A DNA stretch of 64,000 bases from Lachnospiraceae bacterium (GTDB lineage Bacteria; Bacillota; Clostridia; Lachnospirales; Lachnospiraceae). The notes below the pieces were generated by a model. That model saw only the letters and a program-made list of their open reading frames with translations. It made no database searches and was not told the origin of the DNA. Location of the stretch: NCBI GenBank assembly GCA_015056735.1, contig SVFT01000013.1:1-64000 (forward strand), written 5' to 3'. Positions 37,621 through 46,051 of the stretch are shown here, piece after piece. The translations under genes and the position numbers were made by a program. How positions within the stretch are numbered: the stretch's first letter is position 1; each line of letters opens with the position of its first letter.

Positions 37621-38706
37621 TTAATTCTCTCCGGTAACGATTCCTTCCGTTACTCTGAAAATCTTATTGATCTGAAAACGATTATTGATAAAATCATCAA
37701 GCCCGGTACAGGTAATGATCGTCTGAACATTTCCTATACTGTTTAGAAGATAGTTTTGTCTGTTTGAATCAAGTTCGGATAAAACATCATCTAACAGTAA
37801 AACGGGCGTGGTTTTTGCAATCTTTTTTACAAGTTCTATTTCAGACAGCTTTAGTGAAAGAGCTGCCGTCCTTTGCTGTCCCTGAGATCCAAATTTTCTG
37901 ATATCTATTTCATCAACATAAAATGAAAAATCATCCCTATGAGGACCGGTAGTTGTCTGCTTTAATGCAATATCCTTTTCTCTGCGGGAAATACATTTTT
38001 TTTCAAATGTTTCAATAGAAACATCCGGCTCATATCGGATCACAAGATTTTCCTTTTCACCGGTTAATCTGTAATGAATATCATGGATGATGGAATTCAA
38101 CTGATCAGTAAAATTCATACGTCTTTCAATGATCTTACTGCCATATGAAATCAGCTGCTGATCCCAGATCGATAATGTTTCCTTTAAAGACGGGTTTTGA
38201 ACAAGATCTTTTAAAAGTTTATTTCTTTGATTGACCGTTTTATTATAGTGATTAAGGTTGTACAGGTAAAATGGATCAAGCTGGCAAAGCTCCATATCCA
38301 CAAAACGTCTTCTTTCGGAAGGTCCTTCTTTTACAATACTTAAGTCTTCCGGTGAAAAAAGAACAACATTTAGTATTCCTAAAAGATCCGCTGCCTTTTT
38401 GATCTTTTGTCCGTTGATCGCAATTCCTTTAGATTTTGATTTTCTAAGATGCATATCGATCTTATAATCCATCTCTTCTTTTTGAAGATAAGTCCTGATA
38501 TGGGACTCTTCTTCATTAAAACGGATCATATCTGCATCTTTTGTTCCACGATGGGATTTTGTTGTTGCAGAAAGATAGATTGCTTCAAGGATATTTGTCT
38601 TTCCTTGCGCGTTATCTCCGTAAAAAATATTAGTCCCATGATTAAAACTGATATTTAATGATCCGTAATTTCTGAAGTTGGATAATTCTAGTGAATTGAT
38701 GATCAT
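37621..38706 (-). CDS. recF: DNA replication and repair protein RecF
   Basis: SMC-like ATPase that helps RecO and RecR load RecA at gaps. Walker A is GDNAQGKTNILE near 31-42, the ABC-type signature is KFGSQGQQRTAALSLKL, and Walker B is PVLLLDDVLSELD. At 361 residues it is full length. Its ATG shares one base with the yaaA stop codon (TAATG), so translation is coupled. Confidence 0.97.
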   Translation of the reverse strand: MIINSLELSNFRNYGSLNISFNHGTNIFYGDNAQGKTNILEAIYLSATTKSHRGTKDADMIRFNEEESHIRTYLQKEEMDYKIDMHLRKSKSKGIAINGQKIKKAADLLGILNVVLFSPEDLSIVKEGPSERRRFVDMELCQLDPFYLYNLNHYNKTVNQRNKLLKDLVQNPSLKETLSIWDQQLISYGSKIIERRMNFTDQLNSIIHDIHYRLTGEKENLVIRYEPDVSIETFEKKCISRREKDIALKQTTTGPHRDDFSFYVDEIDIRKFGSQGQQRTAALSLKLSEIELVKKIAKTTPVLLLDDVLSELDSNRQNYLLNSIGNVQTIITCTGLDDFINNRFQINKIFRVTEGIVTGEN

Positions 38707-38918
38707 TACTTACTTTCGATCCTGATCTGTTTTCCTTTATATTCAACAACATCGCCGGATCTTATTTTTTTTCCGCGTTGCAGCTCCTGAACTCCGTTTA
38801 CTTTTACATTACCTTCAATGATCGCATATTTTGCATCAACACCACTGCCACAAAGACCTGCTGCTTTTAACACCTGGCCAAGTTTTATAAATTCATCATT
38901 GATCGTAAAAGTTTCCAT
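38706..38918 (-). CDS. yaaA: S4-domain RNA-binding protein YaaA (RlbA)
   Basis: A 70-residue S4 RNA-binding protein found between dnaN and recF in most Firmicutes. It shows FIKLGQVLKAAGLCGSGVDA, then KVNGVQELQRGKKIRSGDVV. In Bacillus the homologue binds the 50S subunit. It is 12 bases after dnaN and overlaps recF by one base. Confidence 0.92.
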   Translation of the reverse strand: METFTINDEFIKLGQVLKAAGLCGSGVDAKYAIIEGNVKVNGVQELQRGKKIRSGDVVEYKGKQIRIESK

Positions 38919-38930
38919 TTTAATACCTAT

Positions 38931-40040
38931 TTATGATACTGTTGTAAAGTTTACGGGAAGGATCAGGTAAATATATTTTTCGTTTGCATCTCTGATAAAG
39001 CAGGGAGTTTTTGGATTAACCATATATAACTCTACTTCTTCATCATCAATTACTTTTAGTGCATCGATCAGGAATTTAGGGTTAAATCCGATCATGATAT
39101 CTTTACCTATTTTTTCAATATCGATCTCTTCATCCATACTGCCGATCGCAGAATTGATCTTCAACTCAAGACCATCATCCGTAATTGTTATGATGATCGG
39201 TTTTTTATCTCCCTCTTTTACAAGAAGCGTAGCTCTATCAATACAATTCAGGAATTCTTTTTTGTTGATCTTTACTTTCGTTTCATAATCATTAGAAAGC
39301 ATCTGATCTACTTTAAAATATTCACCTTCGATCAGCCTTGAAACAACGGTCGTATTATCGAATTCAAATACAATGTGTTTATGAGTGAAGAAAAGAGATA
39401 CATCTTTATTAACATCATCACCAAGGATCTTGATCACTTCATTTAAAGATTTACCGGGTACTACTACTTTCTTTTCTTCGTAAGAATTCTTTAATTTGAT
39501 ATTCCTGATAGAGATTCTGTGACCGTCAAGTGATACGACTTTAAGATTATCTCCCTTAATCTCAAAAAGTTCACCGGTCATTAATTTATTATTGTCATTA
39601 TCTGCAATAGAAAAGATAGTCTGTCTTACAATCTCTTTTAATGAGTACTCGGATATGATCACAGAATCATTTCTTTCTACTTCAGGAAGAAATGAAAAAT
39701 CTTCTCCATCTTTTCCTATGATATTAAATACTGCTTTTTCACAAGTGATCGTTGTTCTGTAAGAATCATCTGTTTCGATCGTAACTTTATTTTCAGGAAG
39801 CTTTCTTACGATCTCGAGAAAGATCTTTGCATCCAGAGCGATCATACCTCTTTCTAAAATATCTCCTTCAATCTTTGTTTCGATCGCAAGTTCCATATCA
39901 TTTGCGGTAAGAGTGATCTCACCACCTCTTGCATCTACAAGAATGCATTCAAGAATAGACATCGTTGTTTTATTGGAAACTGCTTTTGATACGATCTGTA
40001 CTCCGTTTAATAAATTTGATTTGTTACATACGATCTTCAT
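38931..40040 (-). CDS. dnaN: DNA polymerase III beta sliding clamp
   Basis: Forms the dimeric ring that tethers the replicative polymerase to DNA. The 369-residue protein has three repeated clamp domains and ends PVNFTTVS, close to the usual MPMRL-type C-terminus region. N-terminal MKIVCNKSNLLNGVQIVSKAVSNKTTMSILECI is standard. It lies 225 bases downstream of dnaA. Confidence 0.97.
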   Translation of the reverse strand: MKIVCNKSNLLNGVQIVSKAVSNKTTMSILECILVDARGGEITLTANDMELAIETKIEGDILERGMIALDAKIFLEIVRKLPENKVTIETDDSYRTTITCEKAVFNIIGKDGEDFSFLPEVERNDSVIISEYSLKEIVRQTIFSIADNDNNKLMTGELFEIKGDNLKVVSLDGHRISIRNIKLKNSYEEKKVVVPGKSLNEVIKILGDDVNKDVSLFFTHKHIVFEFDNTTVVSRLIEGEYFKVDQMLSNDYETKVKINKKEFLNCIDRATLLVKEGDKKPIIITITDDGLELKINSAIGSMDEEIDIEKIGKDIMIGFNPKFLIDALKVIDDEEVELYMVNPKTPCFIRDANEKYIYLILPVNFTTVS

Positions 40041-40265
40041 CTTTTAAGTACTTCCTTTCTTAGTGAATTAAAAGTAAATCGATTATATATATAAATAGAT
40101 TAATTCAGTAATAATAATATTATAGGTTGCGAATATGTTGATATCTCCTTTAAGCCTTATCATTACTGGAAAAAGAGCTTAAACTTATGTGTGAATAGCA
40201 TGAGATTAGTATGTGATTATATTTTATAATTTGTGAATAATTCGTTTAGAAATATTTTATAAAAA
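40041..40265. other. AT-rich dnaA-dnaN spacer, probable part of oriC (unwinding region)
   Basis: A 225-base gap, strongly AT-rich, with a run of almost pure A/T at 40082-40122. Three diverged DnaA-box-like sequences of the form TGTGNNTAN lie at 40190-40198, 40212-40220 and 40232-40240, and a perfect TTATCCACA follows inside the dnaA 3' end at 40291-40299. An ATTATA (40082-40087) could be the minus-strand -10 of dnaN. This resembles the second half of a bipartite Firmicute origin. Confidence 0.6.
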
Positions 40266-41630
40266 TTATAGATTTAGTTTCTTAATGATCTTATCCACAT
40301 TTTCCTCAATATCTTTTTTATTGAGTATATCATTCTTAATCTTTTTACAGCCGCTCATGATCGTTGTGTGATCTTTCTTTTTTAATACGTTAGCGGTTGC
40401 CTGTAATGTCATGCCTATCTTTTCACGACATATGTACATTACAATGTTTCTTGGAGTGATCAGATCTCCGTTTCTTTTTTTAGAAGTAATATCTTCAGGA
40501 TTGATATTAAAGTGTTCAGCTACTGTATTGATAACAAGTGCAGGTGTTACTTCAACAGGCTTATCCGGATAAATAATATCTTTCAGAGCTTCTTCCGCAT
40601 CATTTAATGTCATATCGGAAAGATCGATCTTGTTTAATCTTGAATAAGCGATGATCTTATTGAAAGCACCTTCCAGTTCTCTGATATTGGAACTGATATT
40701 TTCTGCAATGTAATTTAAGATATGATCATTGATGACCTTTCCGGTTGTTTCTGCTTTTTTCAGAAGGATAGCAACACGAGTCTCATAATCAGGAGCCTGA
40801 ATATCAGCGATCAGACCCATCTCAAATCTGGAACGCAGTCTTTCTTCCAATGTTTCCATATCTTTTGGCGGTTTATCGGAGGAAAGAACGAGCTGTTTAT
40901 TTGATCCGTGAAGTACATTAAAAGTATTGAAAAATTCTTCCTGTGTACTTTCCTTTCCTATTATAAATTGAATATCATCGATCAAAAGAACATCAACTGT
41001 GCGATATTTATCGCGAAGATTGGTCATAGCAGCTGCATTACCGCCTCTGATCGATTCGATCACTTCGTTTGTAAATTGTTCACTTGTTACATACAGAACT
41101 TTTTTATTTGGATTCTGTTCCAGAATAAAATGCCCGATCGAATGCATTAAATGTGTTTTACCGAGTCCTGCACCTCCGTATAGATAAAGAGGATTGTATG
41201 TTATACCTGGTGTTTCCGCAACGGCAAGTGCTGCTGAATGAGCAAATTTATTATTGCTTCCGACAACAAAAGTATCGAAAGTATATTTTGGATTCAGATT
41301 TGCATTTTCGTAATTGATATGATAAGCGGATGAATCTTTTTTTGTGGATAACTCGTTATCTTCCTCAATGTTTTTTTCCAAAATAAAAGAAACATCATAT
41401 TCATGATCCATCATTTCAGTGATCATGACTTTAAAGTAACTGCTGTACTTATTTGAAATATAAGTGAGAGCGTGGGATTGATCGGAAGGAATGATAATAA
41501 TGACAGTATTATTTTCTACCTTATAGAATTTAAGCGGAGCGATCCATGTATTATAAGAAATATCAGTGATCTCATATTCCTTTTTAATAGACTCTTTAAT
41601 AGTGTCCCAATTGTCTTTAAGCTGATTCAT
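40266..41630 (-). CDS. dnaA: chromosomal replication initiator protein DnaA
   Basis: AAA+ initiator that binds DnaA boxes and opens the origin. The 454-residue protein has an N-terminal domain I (WDTIKESIKKEYEITDISYNTW region), Walker A GGAGLGKT, Walker B VLLIDDIQF, and a C-terminal helix-turn-helix with the signature KKDHTTIMSGCKKI. It starts the minus-strand replication operon and is divergent from rpmH across the origin. A TTATCCACA sequence occurs within its own 3' end and TGTGGATAA near its 5' end. Confidence 0.98.
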   Translation of the reverse strand: MNQLKDNWDTIKESIKKEYEITDISYNTWIAPLKFYKVENNTVIIIIPSDQSHALTYISNKYSSYFKVMITEMMDHEYDVSFILEKNIEEDNELSTKKDSSAYHINYENANLNPKYTFDTFVVGSNNKFAHSAALAVAETPGITYNPLYLYGGAGLGKTHLMHSIGHFILEQNPNKKVLYVTSEQFTNEVIESIRGGNAAAMTNLRDKYRTVDVLLIDDIQFIIGKESTQEEFFNTFNVLHGSNKQLVLSSDKPPKDMETLEERLRSRFEMGLIADIQAPDYETRVAILLKKAETTGKVINDHILNYIAENISSNIRELEGAFNKIIAYSRLNKIDLSDMTLNDAEEALKDIIYPDKPVEVTPALVINTVAEHFNINPEDITSKKRNGDLITPRNIVMYICREKIGMTLQATANVLKKKDHTTIMSGCKKIKNDILNKKDIEENVDKIIKKLNL

Positions 41631-41811
41631 GAATATCTCCCAACCACAAAATGACTCAAAAATATATTAACTTAAAATAGGAAAAAATTCAAATTATTTA
41701 TCCACATAATTATCCACATTCACAAAACATTATATCCACATTTTTGTGATTATGTGTGGATAAAAATATAATAGATATCATCATCTTGTTTATTTCAAAT
41801 CCTATAATCTG
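41631..41811. other. oriC: DnaA-box cluster upstream of dnaA
   Basis: Perfect DnaA boxes TTATCCACA at 41698-41706 and 41710-41718, a one-mismatch box ATATCCACA at 41732-41740, and a perfect inverse box TGTGGATAA at 41755-41763. An AT-rich stretch (about 41660-41697) adjoins. The divergence of dnaA and rpmH and the strand switch of housekeeping genes place the origin here. It should also hold the dnaA promoter, which I could not assign cleanly. Confidence 0.9.
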
Positions 41812-41812
41812 C

Positions 41813-41841
41813 TTGACTTGCCGATTTCTTTCTTTTATAAT
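41813..41841 (+). promoter_or_regulatory. promoter of rpmH
   Basis: TTGACT (41813-41818), a 17-base spacer and TATAAT (41836-41841), 45 bases before the rpmH ATG, which also has a full AAGGAGGTG ribosome site. Confidence 0.88.
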
Positions 41842-41886
41842 TGGTCTGATATTTTCCATAGAAGAATGTAAAGGAGGTGTTTTTCT

Positions 41887-42021
41887 ATGAAGATGACTTT
41901 CCAGCCCAAGAAAAGACAGAGATCTAAAGTCCATGGCTTCAGAGCTAGAATGAGTACTCCCGGCGGAAGAAAAGTTTTAGCTGCAAGAAGAGCAAAAGGA
42001 AGAAAGATTTTATCAGCATAG
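41887..42021 (+). CDS. rpmH: ribosomal protein L34
   Basis: A 44-residue, very basic 50S protein starting [18 protein letters not shown] and ending [12 protein letters not shown], the universal L34 pattern. It begins the rpmH-rnpA-yidD-yidC-jag operon next to the origin, under a near-consensus promoter and an ideal ribosome site. Confidence 0.98.
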   Translation: MKMTFQPKKRQRSKVHGFRARMSTPGGRKVLAARRAKGRKILSA

Positions 42022-42045
42022 GCCGCAATTTTGTGGCCTATTTTT
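42018..42045 (+). terminator. short hairpin and U run at the rpmH stop (possible attenuator)
   Basis: ATAGGCC pairs with GGCCTAT and five T follow. The stem begins at the rpmH stop codon, so translating ribosomes could prevent folding. It would lower rnpA expression relative to rpmH. Confidence 0.6.
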
Positions 42046-42063
42046 CTCTGAAAAACAGGTAAT

Positions 42064-42411
42064 ATGAAATTTTCGGAATCACTTAAAAGTTATAGGGATT
42101 TCCGGTATGTTTACGATCACGGTAAATCCTATGCCAACCGTTTGTTGGTAATGTATGTCGTGGAAAATAATCAACAAATGAACAGATTGGGTATATCTGT
42201 GAGTAAAAAAGTCGGAAACAGTGTCGTGCGTCATCATATTACGAGACTGTTACGAGAGAGCTATCGATTACATGAAAGTATATTTAATAGTGGTTTAGAT
42301 ATCGTAGTCGTTGCTCGAAAAAATGCGGCATCTTCATCTTACGGTGAGATTGAGAGTGCCATGTTACATTTGGGAAAGCTTCATAAAATAGTTGATCTTT
42401 CTATTTTGTAA
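42064..42411 (+). CDS. rnpA: ribonuclease P protein component
   Basis: Protein cofactor of RNase P, which removes 5' leaders of tRNA precursors. The 115-residue basic protein shows [25 protein letters not shown], the family's RNR region, here with His-His where many have Asn-Arg. It follows rpmH as in nearly all bacteria; the gap of 42 bases contains a hairpin. Confidence 0.95.
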   Translation: MKFSESLKSYRDFRYVYDHGKSYANRLLVMYVVENNQQMNRLGISVSKKVGNSVVRHHITRLLRESYRLHESIFNSGLDIVVVARKNAASSSYGEIESAMLHLGKLHKIVDLSIL

Positions 42412-42427
42412 GCGTTCGGTTTTTGTT

Positions 42428-42637
42428 ATGAAAAAAATATTGATTTTCATTATACAAATTTACAGGAAATACATTTCCCCGATGAAATCGACTAAATGTC
42501 CTTATTTTCCGTCGTGTTCAGAGTATGGCCTGGAAGCGATACAAAAGTATGGTGCTTTTAAAGGAGGTCTTCTGGCGGCATGGCGGATTTTGCGATGCAA
42601 TCCTTTTTCAAAAGGCGGATATGATCCTGTTCCGTAA
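42428..42637 (+). CDS. yidD: membrane protein insertion efficiency factor YidD
   Basis: A 69-residue protein with the diagnostic [27 protein letters not shown] and ending GGYDPVP. It helps YidC-dependent insertion. I take the ATG at 42428, where the family's start lies; an upstream in-frame start would add 12 residues. It lies 16 bases after rnpA. Confidence 0.95.
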   Translation: MKKILIFIIQIYRKYISPMKSTKCPYFPSCSEYGLEAIQKYGAFKGGLLAAWRILRCNPFSKGGYDPVP

Positions 42638-42669
42638 ATCAATGTATTTTTTTTCTTAAGGAGGATCTT

Positions 42670-43956
42670 GTGTTGTCAGGTGGTATATTATTGACGCAGT
42701 CGGACGGTGTATTAAGACCGATCGCTGTCGTATTGGGTTATCTGATGGACGGCATTTTTGTTGTTCTTGATAAAATGGGTATCCCGAATGTTGGTCTGGC
42801 TATCATCATTTTTACCATTATCATCTATGCATGCTTAACTCCTCTTACTGTTAAGCAGCAGATGTTCTCAAAACTTTCTGCCAAAATGAATCCTGAGATT
42901 CAGGCTGTTCAGAAAAAATACAAAGGTAAAAAAGATAATGAATCCATGATGGCGATGAATCAGGAAACAAAAGCCATCTATGCAAAATACGGCGTATCTC
43001 CTACAGGCAGTTGTCTGCAGCTTTTAATTCAGATGCCGATTTTGTTTGCACTTTATCGTGTTATTTATTCCATGCCCGCATATGTAGGTATGATCAAAGA
43101 TGCTTTTTCTCCTATGGTCGATCATTTGATCGATCTTGCGGGAAGTGCTGATTTTGTAAAGAATCTTTCCAATTCAAAGATGTTTGCGGATCAGTTTACA
43201 AATGAAGCATTTACCGGTGGTAATCTTGAATATATCAAGAATACGTTTATTGATTGTTTGAACAGAGCTTCTTCCGCTGATTGGGCCGGTCTTTCTTCTA
43301 AGTTCCCTTCCCTTAGCGGTGAGATCTCCGATACGGTTGAAAAGCTTGAACATTATAATAATTTTTTAGGGATCAATATTGCAAACTCACCTTCTTTTAT
43401 GATCTCCGATGCATTTTCTGCAGGACAGTATCTTTTGATCGTCGGTGCAGTGATGATCCCGCTTCTTTCAGCATTAACGCAGTGGATCAATATTAAATTG
43501 ATGCCGCAGCCTGCACAGAATAAAGGTGATGGTCAGAATACTATGGCACAGTCCATGAAGACCATGAATATGATGATGCCCATCATGTCTGCAGTATTCT
43601 GTTTTACACTTCCTGCCGGTATGGGTATCTACTGGATCGCCGGTGCGGTCGTTCGTACCATTCAGCAGATTCTGATCAACAAGCACATCGATAAGATGGA
43701 TCTTGACAATCTGATCAAAAAGAATGCCGAGAAGTTTGAAAAGAAAAAAGAGAAAAAAGGTATTTCCAAGGAGCAGCTGAATAATTATGCTTCTATGAAT
43801 ACCAAAAAAATGAACAGTTCCGTTTCCAAATTTTCAGAAGCGGAGAAGGAAGAAGCGCTGAAAAAAGCGACTGCATATTATGAGAATAATGCAAAGCCCG
43901 GTAGTATCGCTGCAAAAGCGAACATGGTGAAGCGCTATAATGAAAGTCACGAATAA
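42670..43956 (+). CDS. yidC: membrane protein insertase YidC/OxaA/SpoIIIJ
   Basis: Inserts membrane proteins with or without SecYEG. A GTG start at 42670 follows AAGGAGGATCTT. The 60KD_IMP domain shows LTVKQQMFSKLSAKMNPEIQ, PTGSCLQLLIQMPILFALYRVI and the late LPAGMGIYWIAGAVVRTIQQ. At 428 residues it is longer than Bacillus SpoIIIJ. The extra length comes from a roughly 100-residue extracytoplasmic insertion after the second conserved segment and a charged cytoplasmic tail. No lipobox is seen. Confidence 0.95.
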   Translation: MLSGGILLTQSDGVLRPIAVVLGYLMDGIFVVLDKMGIPNVGLAIIIFTIIIYACLTPLTVKQQMFSKLSAKMNPEIQAVQKKYKGKKDNESMMAMNQETKAIYAKYGVSPTGSCLQLLIQMPILFALYRVIYSMPAYVGMIKDAFSPMVDHLIDLAGSADFVKNLSNSKMFADQFTNEAFTGGNLEYIKNTFIDCLNRASSADWAGLSSKFPSLSGEISDTVEKLEHYNNFLGINIANSPSFMISDAFSAGQYLLIVGAVMIPLLSALTQWINIKLMPQPAQNKGDGQNTMAQSMKTMNMMMPIMSAVFCFTLPAGMGIYWIAGAVVRTIQQILINKHIDKMDLDNLIKKNAEKFEKKKEKKGISKEQLNNYASMNTKKMNSSVSKFSEAEKEEALKKATAYYENNAKPGSIAAKANMVKRYNESHE

Positions 43957-43973
43957 TGAGGGAGTGATCAGTT

Positions 43974-44597
43974 ATGGAATATATGGAATTTTCTGCAAAA
44001 ACTGTTGATGATGCGATCACGGAAGCGTGCCAGAAGCTGACAGTTACCAGTGATAAGCTTGAATATGAAGTTGTAGAAGAGGGGTCATCCGGTTTTCTCG
44101 GTATCGGTTCAAAAGTTGCTGTAATCAAAGCAAGAGTGAAATGTTCCGTTCAGGATAAAGCAAAAGATTTCTTAAAGGAAGTCTTTGATGCAATGCACAT
44201 GACTGTTGTTATTGATGTTAAGTATGACGAAGTTGAAGGTGCAATGGATATCGACCTTTCCGGTGATGAAATGGGTGTTCTGATCGGGAAGAGAGGTCAG
44301 ACTCTTGATTCTTTGCAGTATCTTGTATCTCTTGTTGTAAACAAAGATGCAGAAAAATATATTCGCGTTAAAGTAGATACGGAAGATTACCGCAAGAGAA
44401 GAAAGGACACGCTTGAAAACCTTGCCAGAAATATTTCTTTTAAGGTTAAGAGAACAAAACGTCCTGTGTCTCTTGAGCCGATGAATCCTTACGAAAGAAG
44501 GATCATCCACTCTGCTTTGCAGAACGATAAATATGTAACTACACACAGCGAAGGAGATGAACCTTTCCGAAGAGTAGTCGTTACTTTAAAGAAATAA
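43974..44597 (+). CDS. jag: RNA-binding protein Jag (KhpB)
   Basis: A 207-residue protein with an N-terminal Jag-N domain (MEFSAKTVDDAITEACQKL and SSGFLGIGSKVAVIKAR). A KH domain (VLIGKRGQTLDSLQYL) and an R3H domain (NPYERRIIHSAL) follow. KhpB with KhpA binds many RNAs and influences cell division and elongation. It is 17 bases after yidC and ends the operon at a terminator. Confidence 0.96.
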   Translation: MEYMEFSAKTVDDAITEACQKLTVTSDKLEYEVVEEGSSGFLGIGSKVAVIKARVKCSVQDKAKDFLKEVFDAMHMTVVIDVKYDEVEGAMDIDLSGDEMGVLIGKRGQTLDSLQYLVSLVVNKDAEKYIRVKVDTEDYRKRRKDTLENLARNISFKVKRTKRPVSLEPMNPYERRIIHSALQNDKYVTTHSEGDEPFRRVVVTLKK

Positions 44598-44612
44598 CAG
44601 CATTGTTACTTG

Positions 44613-44649
44613 AAAAGGTGTATATCCGTATGGTTATACACCTTTTTTT
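44613..44649 (+). terminator. intrinsic terminator of the rpmH-jag operon
   Basis: AAAGGTGTATA pairs with TATACACCTTT and runs into seven T, 12 bases before the mnmE ATG. Confidence 0.9.
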
Positions 44650-44660
44650 AGAGAAAGCAT

Positions 44661-46043
44661 ATGAAAACAGAGACGATCGCTGCGATCGCAACCGCTCTTT
44701 CAGACGCCGGGATCAGTATTATCAGGATCAGCGGCGATGAAGCAATAAATGTTGCGGATCGTATTTTTGTAACCAAAGAGAAAAACCATATTCTGAAAAA
44801 TGTGAAAAGCCATACCATTCATTATGGCTTTCTTTTTGACGGTGACGAATTGATCGATGAAGTTATGGTCTCTGTTATGAAAGCACCGAAAAGTTATACG
44901 ACTGAAGATACTGTTGAGATCAATTGTCACGGCGGTATCTTAATGAGTCGCAAGGTGCTTTCCCTTGTTTTACAAAACGGAGCTCGTCTTGCGGAGCCGG
45001 GTGAATTTACAAAACGTGCTTTTTTAAACGGAAGGATTGATCTTTCGGGGGCAGAAGCCGTTATGGATATCATCCATTCCGAAAATGAGATGTTTTTAAA
45101 AAGCTCTGTAAAACAGCTCCGTGGCTCTCTTTCTTCTTCCATTCGCACTTTGCGTGAAAAGATCCTTTTTGAGATCGCTTTTATAGAATCTGCGATCGAT
45201 GATCCTGAACACATTTCTTTAGATGGATATCAGGATAGACTCAGTGAGATCGTGGATGATATTTCTGTTTCTCTTCAAAAGCTCATTGATTCTTTTGATA
45301 CCGGTAAACTGATGCGTGAAGGGATCCGTACCGTTATTCTTGGTAAACCGAATGCCGGAAAGTCATCTTTTCTCAATCTTCTTGTCGGTGAGGAAAAAGC
45401 GATCGTTACGGATGTGGCCGGAACGACCAGAGATGCACTGGAAGAATACGTTAAGGTTCGCGGTGTTTCATTAAAAGTGATCGATACTGCCGGGATCCGA
45501 TCTACAGATGATGTTGTGGAAAAGATCGGTGTGGAAAAAGCGATCCGTTTTGCGGATGATGCCGATCTGATCTTGTATGTAGTGGATTCTTCACGTACAC
45601 TTGATGAAAATGACCATCGGATCTGTGAAATGATCAGAGACAAGCGTGCGATCATTTTGTATAATAAGACCGACTTACATGCAGCGGTCACAGAGGATGA
45701 GATCTTTGATCTTATCGGAAAGAGATTTCCCCTGATCCATGTCTCTGCTATTGAAAATATCGGACTTGATGAATTCGAAAAACTCGTGAAGGAGATGTTC
45801 TTTGAGGGTAAGATCTCTTCTTCCGATGAGATATTTATTACCAATATCAGGCATAAAGAGGCGATCAGTGAAGCGTTAGAAGCGCTGAAGCTTGTAAAAA
45901 AGAGTCTTGCGGATCAAATGCCTGAGGATTTTTATTCCATCGATCTGATGCATGCGTATACATCGCTTGGTTTTGTGATCGGTGAAGAAGTAGGAGAAGA
46001 TCTCGTGAATGAGATTTTTTCCAAGTTTTGTATGGGTAAGTAA
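44661..46043 (+). CDS. mnmE: tRNA modification GTPase MnmE
   Basis: With MnmG it installs the (carboxymethyl)aminomethyl group on U34 of several tRNAs. The 460-residue protein has an N-terminal folate-binding domain, the G domain (P loop [30 protein letters not shown]) inserted in helical repeats, and the C-terminal catalytic Cys in KFCMGK. It follows the jag terminator by a few bases and is 8 bases ahead of mnmG. Confidence 0.97.
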   Translation: MKTETIAAIATALSDAGISIIRISGDEAINVADRIFVTKEKNHILKNVKSHTIHYGFLFDGDELIDEVMVSVMKAPKSYTTEDTVEINCHGGILMSRKVLSLVLQNGARLAEPGEFTKRAFLNGRIDLSGAEAVMDIIHSENEMFLKSSVKQLRGSLSSSIRTLREKILFEIAFIESAIDDPEHISLDGYQDRLSEIVDDISVSLQKLIDSFDTGKLMREGIRTVILGKPNAGKSSFLNLLVGEEKAIVTDVAGTTRDALEEYVKVRGVSLKVIDTAGIRSTDDVVEKIGVEKAIRFADDADLILYVVDSSRTLDENDHRICEMIRDKRAIILYNKTDLHAAVTEDEIFDLIGKRFPLIHVSAIENIGLDEFEKLVKEMFFEGKISSSDEIFITNIRHKEAISEALEALKLVKKSLADQMPEDFYSIDLMHAYTSLGFVIGEEVGEDLVNEIFSKFCMGK

Positions 46044-46051
46044 GAGGTAAC

